8,259 nucleotides of DNA from Paracoccaceae bacterium (GTDB lineage: Bacteria > Pseudomonadota > Alphaproteobacteria > Rhodobacterales > Rhodobacteraceae), in contig DOHJ01000074.1 of NCBI GenBank assembly GCA_003535335.1, positions 1 through 8,259 of the forward strand, read 5' to 3'. Made by a program: the position numbers and the translations under genes. The notes below the pieces were generated by a model. It did no database searches. It was given only the letters and a program-made list of their open reading frames with translations, and had not been told where the DNA came from. Shown here one piece after another: positions 1-5,453 of the stretch. Numbering within the stretch: position 1 is the stretch's first letter; each line of letters starts with the position of its first letter.

Positions 1-737
1 TAAATATTGTAATCCGTCTCGACATGTAAAAAATCTTTGACAAAATCGCTGGCCGGGGATTCGCGTATCCGTTGTGGCGTGTCGAATTGCTCGATTTTTC
101 CTTTGTTCATGATGGCCACCCGGTCTGCCAGCTCCCAAGCTTCGGTTTGATCATGGGTTACTAAAATGGCCGCAACATTCAGGCTGCGTTGCAATGTGCG
201 CACCGACCGACGCAAAGATTGGCGCACTTTTGCGTCCAGGGCGCTAAATGGTTCATCCAGCAATAACAGCTGCGGATTTATCGCCAAGGCCCGCGCCAAG
301 GCAACCCGCTGTTTTTGCCCGCCAGACAGTTGAGCCGGAAACCTGTCGGCAAAACTCTCCATTTCAATCATGGCTAATAATTTCTGCACCTGCTGTTTGA
401 TTTCCTGTCGGCCCAGACGGTTTTTTCTGGGGGCGATTTTTAGACCAAAGCCAATATTATCTTCTACATTCATATGTTTGAACAATGCGTAATCCTGGAA
501 CACCATGCCAAATCTGCGCTTGCCTGCGGGCAGGTTTGTGATGTCGGCTCCGTTAATAACCAGATGGCCACCGTCCGGTTGTTGCAGCCCCGCGATGATA
601 TTCAGCAATGTGGTTTTTCCCGAACCCGATGGCCCCAGCAAAGCGATAAATTCACCAGCTTCAACCGCAAAGGATACTTGGTCAAGCACCAGAACGTCAC
701 CGTAATATTTTTGGATGTCAGTTGTTATAAAGATCAT
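1..737 (-). CDS. cysA: Sulfate/thiosulfate ABC importer ATPase CysA (3' part beyond window)
   Basis: This is the cytoplasmic ATPase that powers sulfate/thiosulfate import through the CysT-CysW channel. Translating from the ATG at 737 gives 245 codons with no stop before the left edge. All ABC motifs are present: Walker A GPSGSGKTT (residues 35-43), Q-loop Gln81, signature LSGGQKQR (137-144), Walker B LLLLDEP (157-163) and the switch histidine in VTHDQTEAWELADR (193-206). The stretch after the H-loop resembles CysA. E. coli CysA has about 365 residues, so the C-terminal regulatory part probably lies outside the window. The start codon overlaps the cysW stop by 4 nt (ATGA), with AGGGG 7 nt upstream inside cysW, so translational coupling is likely. 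The ATPase is family-certain; the sulfate assignment rests on the neighbouring genes as well as on similarity. Confidence 0.95.
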   Translation of the reverse strand, partial: MIFITTDIQKYYGDVLVLDQVSFAVEAGEFIALLGPSGSGKTTLLNIIAGLQQPDGGHLVINGADITNLPAGKRRFGMVFQDYALFKHMNVEDNIGFGLKIAPRKNRLGRQEIKQQVQKLLAMIEMESFADRFPAQLSGGQKQRVALARALAINPQLLLLDEPFSALDAKVRQSLRRSVRTLQRSLNVAAILVTHDQTEAWELADRVAIMNKGKIEQFDTPQRIRESPASDFVKDFLHVETDYNI

Positions 738-1555
738 CTTTGTGCCCCTGAATGCGTTCGTGATTGAGGATGAAGCAGCGCAATTAAGGCCCGCAAAATA
801 AGTGTGACCAATGCCAGCAATGTCAAAACCGTTGCAGCGGCAAATGCGCCGGTTGCGTTATAGTCATTATATAACATTTCGACCTGCAAAGGCAGGGTCA
901 TGGTTTCGCCCCTGATTGAACCGGAAACCACGCTAACTGCGCCAAATTCGCCCAATGCGCGGGCCGTTGCCAAAATTGCCCCGTAGACCAAGGCCCATAA
1001 AATATTCGGCAGCGTAACAAACCACAAGATTTGCCAGCCATTAGCCCCCAGCGTCAAGGCCGCCTTTTCCTCGTTTTCGCCAGTCACCATCAACACTGGC
1101 AGAACTTCCCTGACAATAAACGGGCAGGTTACAAAAAATGAAACTAAAATTATGCCGGTCAAATTAAACATTAACTGAATGCCAAACGGATCAAGCGCTG
1201 AACCCACCGGCCCGTAGGCGCCGTAAATTAACAAAAAACACAGACCCGCAACGATAGGCGAGATCGCTAAAGGCATCTCAATGAGCACCAGCAACAATCG
1301 CCGGCCAAAGAACCTGTATCTGGCGATGGCCCATGCCGCCGCTACCCCAAAGACGATATTCACCGGCAAAACAATGAGCGCGGTTGCAATGGTTAGCCAG
1401 ATTGCAGCCAGAGTATCGGGGTGGCTGATGTTGGCCCAGTAAACATCCCAACCCTCGGAAAACGCGCGGTGGTAAATTGAAACAATCGGTAAAATCACCA
1501 TCACAGCCATGAAGGCAAAGGCCGTGCCAATTAAGATGTAATGACGCAGTAACAT
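734..1555 (-). CDS. cysW: Sulfate/thiosulfate ABC importer permease CysW
   Basis: This inner-membrane permease of 273 residues pairs with CysT to form the sulfate/thiosulfate channel. Hydrophobic segments recur along the chain, the first at about residues 6-28. The cytoplasmic EAA loop that docks on the ATPase is at about 163-184 (EEKAALTLGAN, then TLP). The stretch GEFGAVSVVSGSIRGET (202-218) is strongly conserved in CysW and matches the E. coli protein as I recall it. Length is slightly below the roughly 290 residues of E. coli CysW because both ends are shorter. The start at 1555 is 2 nt beyond the cysT stop and has AGGGAG 6-7 nt upstream within the end of cysT. The stop overlaps the cysA start. 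The gene is intact and the assignment is firm. Confidence 0.96.
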   Translation of the reverse strand: MLLRHYILIGTAFAFMAVMVILPIVSIYHRAFSEGWDVYWANISHPDTLAAIWLTIATALIVLPVNIVFGVAAAWAIARYRFFGRRLLLVLIEMPLAISPIVAGLCFLLIYGAYGPVGSALDPFGIQLMFNLTGIILVSFFVTCPFIVREVLPVLMVTGENEEKAALTLGANGWQILWFVTLPNILWALVYGAILATARALGEFGAVSVVSGSIRGETMTLPLQVEMLYNDYNATGAFAAATVLTLLALVTLILRALIALLHPQSRTHSGAQR

Positions 1556-1557
1556 AA

Positions 1558-2415
1558 TCAGCTCCCTTGCTCTAGCCGGCGGTAGATTGCGGTTTGGGCA
1601 ATGTTAATGCCCAGCAGTAATATCAGCGATAAGCCAAGCATACTGCCGGCAATTGCCGAGGCCGCGGGGTAGTCAAATTCATCCAGCCGGATCATCACCA
1701 AAAGCGAAGCAATTTCGGTTTTGTAAGGTAAATTTCCGGCAATGAAAATAACTGCGCCAAATTCACCCAAAGAGCGCACAAATGACAAACCGACACCGGT
1801 TAATATTCCGGGGGTCAGTTGGGGAAAGATTACTTTTGTGAAAATCTGCAAATCCGTTGCGCCCAAGGTTTTGGCGGCGGCCTCTGCACAATGGTCCAGT
1901 TCTTCGATCAGGGGTTGAATGGATCTGACTGCAAATGGTAAGGATGTGAAAACCATTGCAATGACTATCCCCCAATATGTGTAGGATATTTTAATGCCCA
2001 TTGGCTCCAGTATTTGACCGATCCAGCCATTTTTATCGTATAAAGACACCAGCGCAATACCGGCAACTGCCGTGGGCAGGGCAAATGGCAGGTCAACAAG
2101 TGCATCAATCATGGTCCGGCCAAAAAACCTGTAGCGCACCAACACCCAGGCCAGCAACAAGCCAAACACACCGTTAACCAAGGTTGCCAGCGCCGCCGCA
2201 CCAATTGTGACCCGCAACGAGGCCAAAGTGCGTTCAGAGGTCATAATATGCCAATAATCGGCAAAGCTTAGCTGCGCCATTTGCCATGCCAGACCAGACA
2301 GCGGCAATAAAATGATCAAGGTCACAAAAAGCAGCGTAATGCCCAGACTAAGAGGCAGTCCGGGCAATGCGCTGCCGGGTTTTTTCACCCTGCTAAAGCT
2401 ATTATAATTTGGCAT
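1558..2415 (-). CDS. cysT: Sulfate/thiosulfate ABC importer permease CysT (CysU)
   Basis: This inner-membrane permease is the partner of CysW. From the ATG at 2415 it has 285 residues; a GTG at 2427 would add four more. I prefer the ATG because GGGGGA lies only 2 nt from the GTG, and GTGGGTG stands about 5 nt before the ATG, although neither site is strong. The first membrane segment is at about 23-46. The EAA loop is at about 178-199 (EAAAKTLGATDLQ, ending FPQL). Conserved CysT blocks include DLPFALPTAVAG (108-119), SLGEFGAVIFIAGN (215-228) and DEFDYPAASAIAG (245-257). It follows cysP after a 43-nt gap that holds a GC-rich hairpin, and it is nearly fused to cysW (2-nt gap). The gene is intact. 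Confidence 0.96.
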   Translation of the reverse strand: MPNYNSFSRVKKPGSALPGLPLSLGITLLFVTLIILLPLSGLAWQMAQLSFADYWHIMTSERTLASLRVTIGAAALATLVNGVFGLLLAWVLVRYRFFGRTMIDALVDLPFALPTAVAGIALVSLYDKNGWIGQILEPMGIKISYTYWGIVIAMVFTSLPFAVRSIQPLIEELDHCAEAAAKTLGATDLQIFTKVIFPQLTPGILTGVGLSFVRSLGEFGAVIFIAGNLPYKTEIASLLVMIRLDEFDYPAASAIAGSMLGLSLILLLGINIAQTAIYRRLEQGS

Positions 2416-2430
2416 GAAAACACCCACATT

Positions 2431-2450
2431 CCCCCGCTTTTAAACGGGGG
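2431..2450 (-). promoter_or_regulatory. GC-rich hairpin between cysP and cysT
   Basis: Read on the operon strand, CCCCCG and CGGGGG pair perfectly around the 8-nt segment TTTAAAAG. The stem can be extended by a G-T and a T-A pair, leaving a small loop. It starts 8 nt after the cysP stop and ends 15 nt before the preferred cysT ATG. No T-run follows on the operon strand, so it does not look like a complete intrinsic terminator. Such stems between a binding-protein gene and its permeases are known, for example in the malE-malF interval, to protect the upstream mRNA or cause partial termination. That role is inferred here. Confidence 0.6.
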
Positions 2451-2458
2451 ATATTTTA

Positions 2459-3460
2459 TTATCTACGTTGCAGTCTATCAAACACACCGTCTGTTGCAAA
2501 ATGGGTTTTGTTGGCATCGGGCCAGCTGCCGAATACATCCTCAACTGTAAACAATTTTACTTGCGGAAAGTTATCGGCATTGGCTTTGACAACTTCTGGG
2601 TGGTTCACCCTGTTGTTAAACGAAACGATGATTTCCTGACCTTCTTTGCTATAAAGAAAATCCAGATAAGCCTTGGAAACCTGCTCGGTTCCACGGGATT
2701 TGGCAATCTTTTCAACTACGGCCACAGGGAATTCGGCCAGAATTGAAATCGAGGGAACCACGCGGTCATAGGCACCATCGGCCTCTTTGGCGCGAATGTT
2801 TTCCACTTCGGCCTCAAAGGTAATCAGCACATCGCCAATTCCACGTTCAACAAATGTAGTGGTTGCGCCGCGCCCGCCGGTATCAAAAACCGCTACATTT
2901 TTAAGGATTTTGCGCAAAAATTCTTCGGCGGCCTTGTGATCGCCACCATTTTTATTCAGGGCGAACGCATATGCCGATAAATATGTATATCTGCCATTGC
3001 CGGATGTTTTGGGATTGGGAAAAACCAGCGAAACATCGTCGCGGGCCAGATCATCCCAGTCTTTGATGCCTTTGGGGTTGCCACCGCGCACCAGAAAGGC
3101 CGGCAATGAATAATAAGGCGAAGCGTTGTTGGGCAAATCTGCCTGCCAGCTGTTTGAAACAAATCCGCCTTTATCGGCTAGCACCTGCACATCCAGCACC
3201 TGATTAAATGTTACCAGATCCGCTTGCAAACCTTGTAAAATTGCCCGTGCCTGCTTGGACGATCCGGCATGGCTTTGCCGAACGCTTAATATTTGCCCGG
3301 TTTCTGCCTGCCATTTTGCAATGAAAACAGGGTTAATTTTTGCGTATAATTCACGTGCGATATCGTATGAAACATTTAGTATTTCAACGTTTTCGGCTCT
3401 AAGATTTGTTGCTGTGCTTGATAGGCCAATCAAGGCAATAGCGATTATTTTACGTAACAT
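2459..3460 (-). CDS. cysP: Periplasmic thiosulfate/sulfate-binding protein, CysP type
   Basis: This secreted binding protein delivers thiosulfate/sulfate to the CysTWA importer. From the ATG at 3460 it has 333 residues, with a signal peptide (LRK, a hydrophobic core at about 5-16, probable cleavage after NLRA at residue 22). Ligand-site blocks are QSHAGSSKQ (62-70), NPKTSGNGRY (149-158) and FDTGGRGATTTFVERG (192-207). The C-terminal half follows E. coli CysP rather than Sbp as I remember them: FEAEVENIR where Sbp has WENEA, then ILAEFPVA, NRVNHPEV and FGSWPDANKTHF. An alternative ATG at 3475 would add MKETT; a TTG at 3508 is unlikely. Neither ATG has a good Shine-Dalgarno: a purine run (GAAAGAAA) lies 5 nt before 3460. 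It is the first structural gene of the operon and is preceded by a long leader with a Cys-Cys mini-ORF. Confidence 0.93.
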   Translation of the reverse strand: MLRKIIAIALIGLSSTATNLRAENVEILNVSYDIARELYAKINPVFIAKWQAETGQILSVRQSHAGSSKQARAILQGLQADLVTFNQVLDVQVLADKGGFVSNSWQADLPNNASPYYSLPAFLVRGGNPKGIKDWDDLARDDVSLVFPNPKTSGNGRYTYLSAYAFALNKNGGDHKAAEEFLRKILKNVAVFDTGGRGATTTFVERGIGDVLITFEAEVENIRAKEADGAYDRVVPSISILAEFPVAVVEKIAKSRGTEQVSKAYLDFLYSKEGQEIIVSFNNRVNHPEVVKANADNFPQVKLFTVEDVFGSWPDANKTHFATDGVFDRLQRR

Positions 3461-3476
3461 GGTGGTTTCTTTCATT

Positions 3477-3515
3477 TTATGCAAATGGCCAAATTTCAGG
3501 TGACCCAAATTGCAT
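3477..3515 (-). CDS. Possible second leader ORF of 12 codons abutting cysP
   Basis: On the operon strand an ATG at 3515 opens a 12-codon frame (MQFGSPEIWPFA). Its TAA ends 1 nt before the alternative cysP ATG at 3475. A weak GGA lies 8 nt before the start, just 3' of the GCTCT/AGAGC hairpin. If it is translated, ribosomes ending here could restart at cysP, which otherwise lacks a clear ribosome site. Frames this short arise often by chance and the composition is unremarkable, so this is only a possibility. Confidence 0.25.
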   Translation of the reverse strand: MQFGSPEIWPFA

Positions 3516-3550
3516 GCTTATTTTCCGCTCTTTTTAGAGCAAAGTTTGGC
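3488..3550 (-). promoter_or_regulatory. Pairing arms in the cysP mRNA leader
   Basis: On the operon strand GCCAAACTT (3550-3542) can pair with AAATTTGGC (3496-3488), giving 8 of 9 pairs with one C-A mismatch and enclosing the short hairpin at 3527-3540. Separately, ATGCAA (3515-3510) can pair with TTGCAT (3483-3478), just ahead of the cysP start. These two pairings are hard to form together. An RNA that could switch between them would fit a translated leader, but no energy calculation was made. Confidence 0.35.
3527..3540 (-). promoter_or_regulatory. Short hairpin in the cysP leader
   Basis: GCTCT and AGAGC form a perfect 5-bp stem around an AAAA loop. Two T-G pairs and one T-A pair can extend it. 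It begins 25 nt downstream of the mini-ORF stop and is followed by GGAAAATAAG. No T-run follows on the operon strand, so it is not a standard terminator there. Its position suggests a part of the leader that a ribosome paused on the mini-ORF could influence; that is inference. Confidence 0.45.
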
Positions 3551-3565
3551 TGTTTTCTCGGTTTA

Positions 3566-3586
3566 TTAACTACAACAAGCAAACAT
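3566..3586 (-). CDS. Putative cysteine leader peptide MFACCS upstream of cysP
   Basis: On the operon strand a six-codon ORF (ATG TTT GCT TGT TGT AGT TAA) is preceded by AGGAG with a 6-nt spacer. This is the best ribosome-binding site in the intergenic region and much better than that of cysP. It encodes Met-Phe-Ala-Cys-Cys-Ser. Two consecutive cysteine codons directly ahead of an operon that imports sulfur for cysteine synthesis fit a leader peptide sensing charged Cys-tRNA. Cysteine-rich upstream ORFs that act this way on sulfur genes are known in mycobacteria. The stop lies about 105 nt before the cysP start, with hairpin-forming sequence between. The ORF and ribosome site are seen directly; translation and regulatory function are inferred. 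Confidence 0.65.
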   Translation of the reverse strand: MFACCS

Positions 3587-3592
3587 GGTATT

Positions 3593-3597
3593 CTCCT
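3593..3597 (-). promoter_or_regulatory. Strong Shine-Dalgarno of the MFACCS mini-ORF
   Basis: AGGAG on the operon strand stands 6 nt before the ATG at 3586. It serves no long reading frame: the frame it opens stops after six codons. That is the main argument that the mini-ORF is translated on purpose. Confidence 0.7.
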
Positions 3598-3633
3598 GAA
3601 TCTGAATAATGGCTGTATACTTAGCGTGACTTA

Positions 3634-3657
3634 TGATCAATATTCAGCAATCAGCAA
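3634..3657. promoter_or_regulatory. Candidate operator: 16-bp palindrome beside tandem heptamer
   Basis: TGATCAATATTCAGCA (3634-3649) is an imperfect palindrome centred on AATATT, with 6 of 8 half-site positions matching. It overlaps a perfect tandem repeat of TCAGCAA (3644-3650 and 3651-3657). The palindrome also covers the weak -35 candidate of the sulfate operon. Lrp-family proteins bind AT-centred palindromes, often several in phase, so the neighbouring regulator is the natural candidate ligand. Binding is inferred. Confidence 0.35.
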
Positions 3658-3698
3658 TGGTTTTAAGTAATAAATGAATTATATTTCGTTTTAGGGTT

Positions 3699-3704
3699 AA
3701 GGAG
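3699..3704 (+). promoter_or_regulatory. Ribosome-binding site of the Lrp-type regulator
   Basis: AAGGAG lies 8 nt upstream of the ATG at 3713, supporting that start codon over later in-frame ones. Confidence 0.75.
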
Positions 3705-3712
3705 CTAAATAA

Positions 3713-4201
3713 ATGACATCAACCAAAACAGGAAGCGGGAAACCATTTGTGCTTGATGATGCCGACAAGCAAATATTGCGTATTTTACAAGCAGATGCAA
3801 CGCTGCCGCTTGAGGCTGTTGCGACCAAAATCGGTCTTTCAAAGACTGCGGTCTGGAACCGCTTGCAACGCATGCGCCAAGAGGGGCTTATTCTTAAAAC
3901 CACCCTTTTGCTGGATGCTGAAAAGGCCGGGGTGACGGAAACATTTTTTGTTGCGATCAAGACCTCAAAGCATAACGATACATGGTTAAATCAACTGCAA
4001 AAAATTGTTCTCGAAATTCCAGAGATTACCGAGGCGCATAGGCTAAGCGGTGATATCGATTATTTGCTAAAGGTGCGGGTCAAATCAACCAAAGACTTTG
4101 ATCGGTTTTACAAGCATCTGGTGTCTGAAATCGAACTTTATAATGTGACGTCCAATCTTTCTATGGAGGTTCTGAAAGAAGAAAATACGCTTCCTTTATA
4201 A
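3713..4201 (+). CDS. Lrp/AsnC-family regulator, DecR-like
   Basis: This 162-residue transcription regulator has an N-terminal winged helix-turn-helix (about 31-60, LEAVATKIGLSKTAVWNRL) and a C-terminal ligand-binding/oligomerisation (RAM/AsnC) domain (about 75-150, with SGDIDYLLKV at 112-121). Length is normal for the family. Several blocks resemble E. coli DecR (YbaO) as I recall it: LDAEKAG, FFVAIKTSKHNDTW, IPEITEAHRLSGDIDYL and FDRFYKHLV. DecR is an Lrp-type regulator that responds to cysteine and activates a cysteine desulfidase. This gene is divergent from the sulfate/thiosulfate operon and shares its control region, so it may regulate that operon and itself. It has a good ribosome site (AAGGAG). 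No desulfidase or other DecR target lies in the window. The family call is firm; the cysteine link is inference. Confidence 0.9.
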   Translation: MTSTKTGSGKPFVLDDADKQILRILQADATLPLEAVATKIGLSKTAVWNRLQRMRQEGLILKTTLLLDAEKAGVTETFFVAIKTSKHNDTWLNQLQKIVLEIPEITEAHRLSGDIDYLLKVRVKSTKDFDRFYKHLVSEIELYNVTSNLSMEVLKEENTLPL

Positions 4202-4397
4202 CCAAATTATCAATTGGGGTTGGTCATTTGAAATAGTGTATCAGAATATTGTCTGACGTTTTGAATAAATGCTGAATTTTAAGAAAATCGAAATAAAATT
4301 ACGGCATCTTGCACCACAACCTAATGCTGGGTATCAACCTTGTGACACTATAAGCAGAGCCAGAAAACCTGGTTGCTATAAATGATGAGATCTCTAT
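4202..4397 (+). promoter_or_regulatory. Intergenic region upstream of gmd, weak promoter signals
   Basis: This 196-nt gap separates the regulator from the polysaccharide genes and probably carries the gmd promoter. TATAAG at 4349-4354 (5 of 6 to the -10 consensus) lies 43 nt before the gmd start, without a good -35 partner. A short inverted repeat (CCAG, AAAAC, CTGG) follows in the presumed 5' leader. ACCAA at 4201-4205 and TTGGT at 4220-4224 could form a weak stem after the regulator stop, but no T-run follows. Confidence 0.25.
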
Positions 4398-5411
4398 ATG
4401 AAAAAGGCTTTTATTACAGGAATAACAGGTCAAGACGGGGCCTATCTGGCTAAACTATTAATTGAAAAAGGTTATGAGGTGCACGGTGGTGTTCGCCGGA
4501 TATCGCAACCGATATTGTCGCGTCTGGAATGGCTGGGTGTTGAAAAAGATGTGCATCTACATGAATTTGATTTGGCTGAAATTAACAATATTCACCGGGT
4601 TGTTCGTGAAACTGAAGTGGACGAATTTTACAATTTGGCGGCTCAAAGCTTTGTTGGATCGTCTTGGAATTTACCGGTTTATGCCGGGGATGTGAATGGC
4701 CTCGGGGTTGTGCGAATTTTGGATTGTCTGCGCACGTTGGCACCGCAAACACGGTTTTATCAGGCATCAACTTCTGAAATGTTCGGTTTGGTGCAAGAGG
4801 TGCCGCAATCTGAAACCACCCGCTTATACCCGCGCTCTCCTTATGGTGTTGCAAAGGTTTATGGCCATTATATTACTACGAACTATCGTGAATCATTTGG
4901 TTTGCACGCCTCAAGCGGAATATTATTCAACCACGAAAGCCCCTTGCGCGGCAAAGAATTTGTCACGCGCAAGATCACAATGTCCTTGGCCAAGATTGCA
5001 CGTGGTGCGGATGCGCCTTTGGAATTGGGCAATATGGACGCGCGGCGTGATTGGGGGTTTGCGGGCGATTATGTCAAGGGTATGTGGCAGATGTTGCAAC
5101 AAGAAGCTGCCGATGATTATGTTTTGGCAACCGGTGTGACGACCACGATTCGCGATTTTGTCAGCTATGCAGCTCAAACCCTGAATATGGATCTGGAGTG
5201 GAGCGGCAGTGGTATTGATGAAACAGCAACAGAGCGCAAAACCGGTAAAACCGTGGTGGTGATTAATGAAAAATTCTATCGCCCGGCCGAAGTTGATCTG
5301 CTTATTGGTGATTCCAGCAAGGCTGCCAAAAAACTGGGCTGGAAGGCCACAGTTGAAGTCCGTGAATTGGCGGAAATGATGGCGAAATCAGATTACGACG
5401 CAATTACCTGA
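4398..5411 (+). CDS. gmd: GDP-mannose 4,6-dehydratase
   Basis: This enzyme converts GDP-D-mannose to GDP-4-keto-6-deoxy-D-mannose, the precursor of GDP-L-fucose, GDP-D-rhamnose and related sugars. The 337 residues form an extended short-chain dehydrogenase: dinucleotide motif TGITGQDG (7-14), catalytic STSE (124-127, Thr125 and Glu127), and YGVAK (149-153, Tyr149 and Lys153). Family-specific blocks follow: LFNHESPLRGKEFVTRKIT (176-194), LGNMDARRDWG (210-220) and FYRPAEVDLLIGD (293-305). It is shorter than the 373-residue E. coli enzyme, near the size of the short bacterial forms. The ribosome site is weak (TGAGA). It is probably co-transcribed with the glycosyltransferase 42 nt downstream. 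The reductase or epimerase that would finish the sugar is not in the window, so the final product is unknown. Confidence 0.95.
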   Translation: MKKAFITGITGQDGAYLAKLLIEKGYEVHGGVRRISQPILSRLEWLGVEKDVHLHEFDLAEINNIHRVVRETEVDEFYNLAAQSFVGSSWNLPVYAGDVNGLGVVRILDCLRTLAPQTRFYQASTSEMFGLVQEVPQSETTRLYPRSPYGVAKVYGHYITTNYRESFGLHASSGILFNHESPLRGKEFVTRKITMSLAKIARGADAPLELGNMDARRDWGFAGDYVKGMWQMLQQEAADDYVLATGVTTTIRDFVSYAAQTLNMDLEWSGSGIDETATERKTGKTVVVINEKFYRPAEVDLLIGDSSKAAKKLGWKATVEVRELAEMMAKSDYDAIT

Positions 5412-5453
5412 TATTATAACCCCCTGAAGCGGCAGAAGTCGTAGGCTGGACCA

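Larger units (their letters stand above)
3461..3712. promoter_or_regulatory. Divergent control region between cysP operon and Lrp-type regulator
   Basis: These 252 nt must hold the promoters for both the minus-strand sulfate operon and the plus-strand regulator. The cysP-proximal part (3461-3600) is an mRNA leader with a strong ribosome site, a mini-ORF and hairpins, annotated separately. The distal part (3601-3690) is AT-rich and carries the palindrome and tandem heptamer described below. A weak operon-strand promoter candidate is TTGATC (3635-3640) and TATACA (3614-3619), spaced 15 nt. The spacing is short, which would suit an activated promoter. I found no convincing promoter for the plus-strand gene beyond the AT-rich tract at 3660-3685. 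Confidence 0.6.

Noticed and set aside
474..767. Plus-strand ORFs opposite the 5' part of cysA
   Set aside because: The opposite strand encodes all ABC ATPase motifs without interruption, so these are antisense shadows.
3461..3508. TTG start at 3508 giving CysP a 349-residue form
   Set aside because: It would put 16 extra residues ahead of a typical signal peptide, and no ribosome site supports it.
3461..3600. Known riboswitch (such as SAM type) in the cysP leader
   Set aside because: The segment is short, contains only simple hairpins, and shows none of the conserved cores I know. The mini-ORF explains it better.
3479..3670. 63-codon plus-strand ORF across the divergent control region
   Set aside because: No ribosome site or family resemblance, and it lies antisense to the leader and promoter region of the cysP operon.
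4201..4224. ACCAA/TTGGT inverted repeat after the regulator as a terminator
   Set aside because: The stem is only 5 bp with a long interior and has no T-run after it.
4696..5139. 147-codon plus-strand ORF inside gmd
   Set aside because: It overlaps gmd in another frame, has no coherent domain pattern, and gmd itself is intact with all its motifs.
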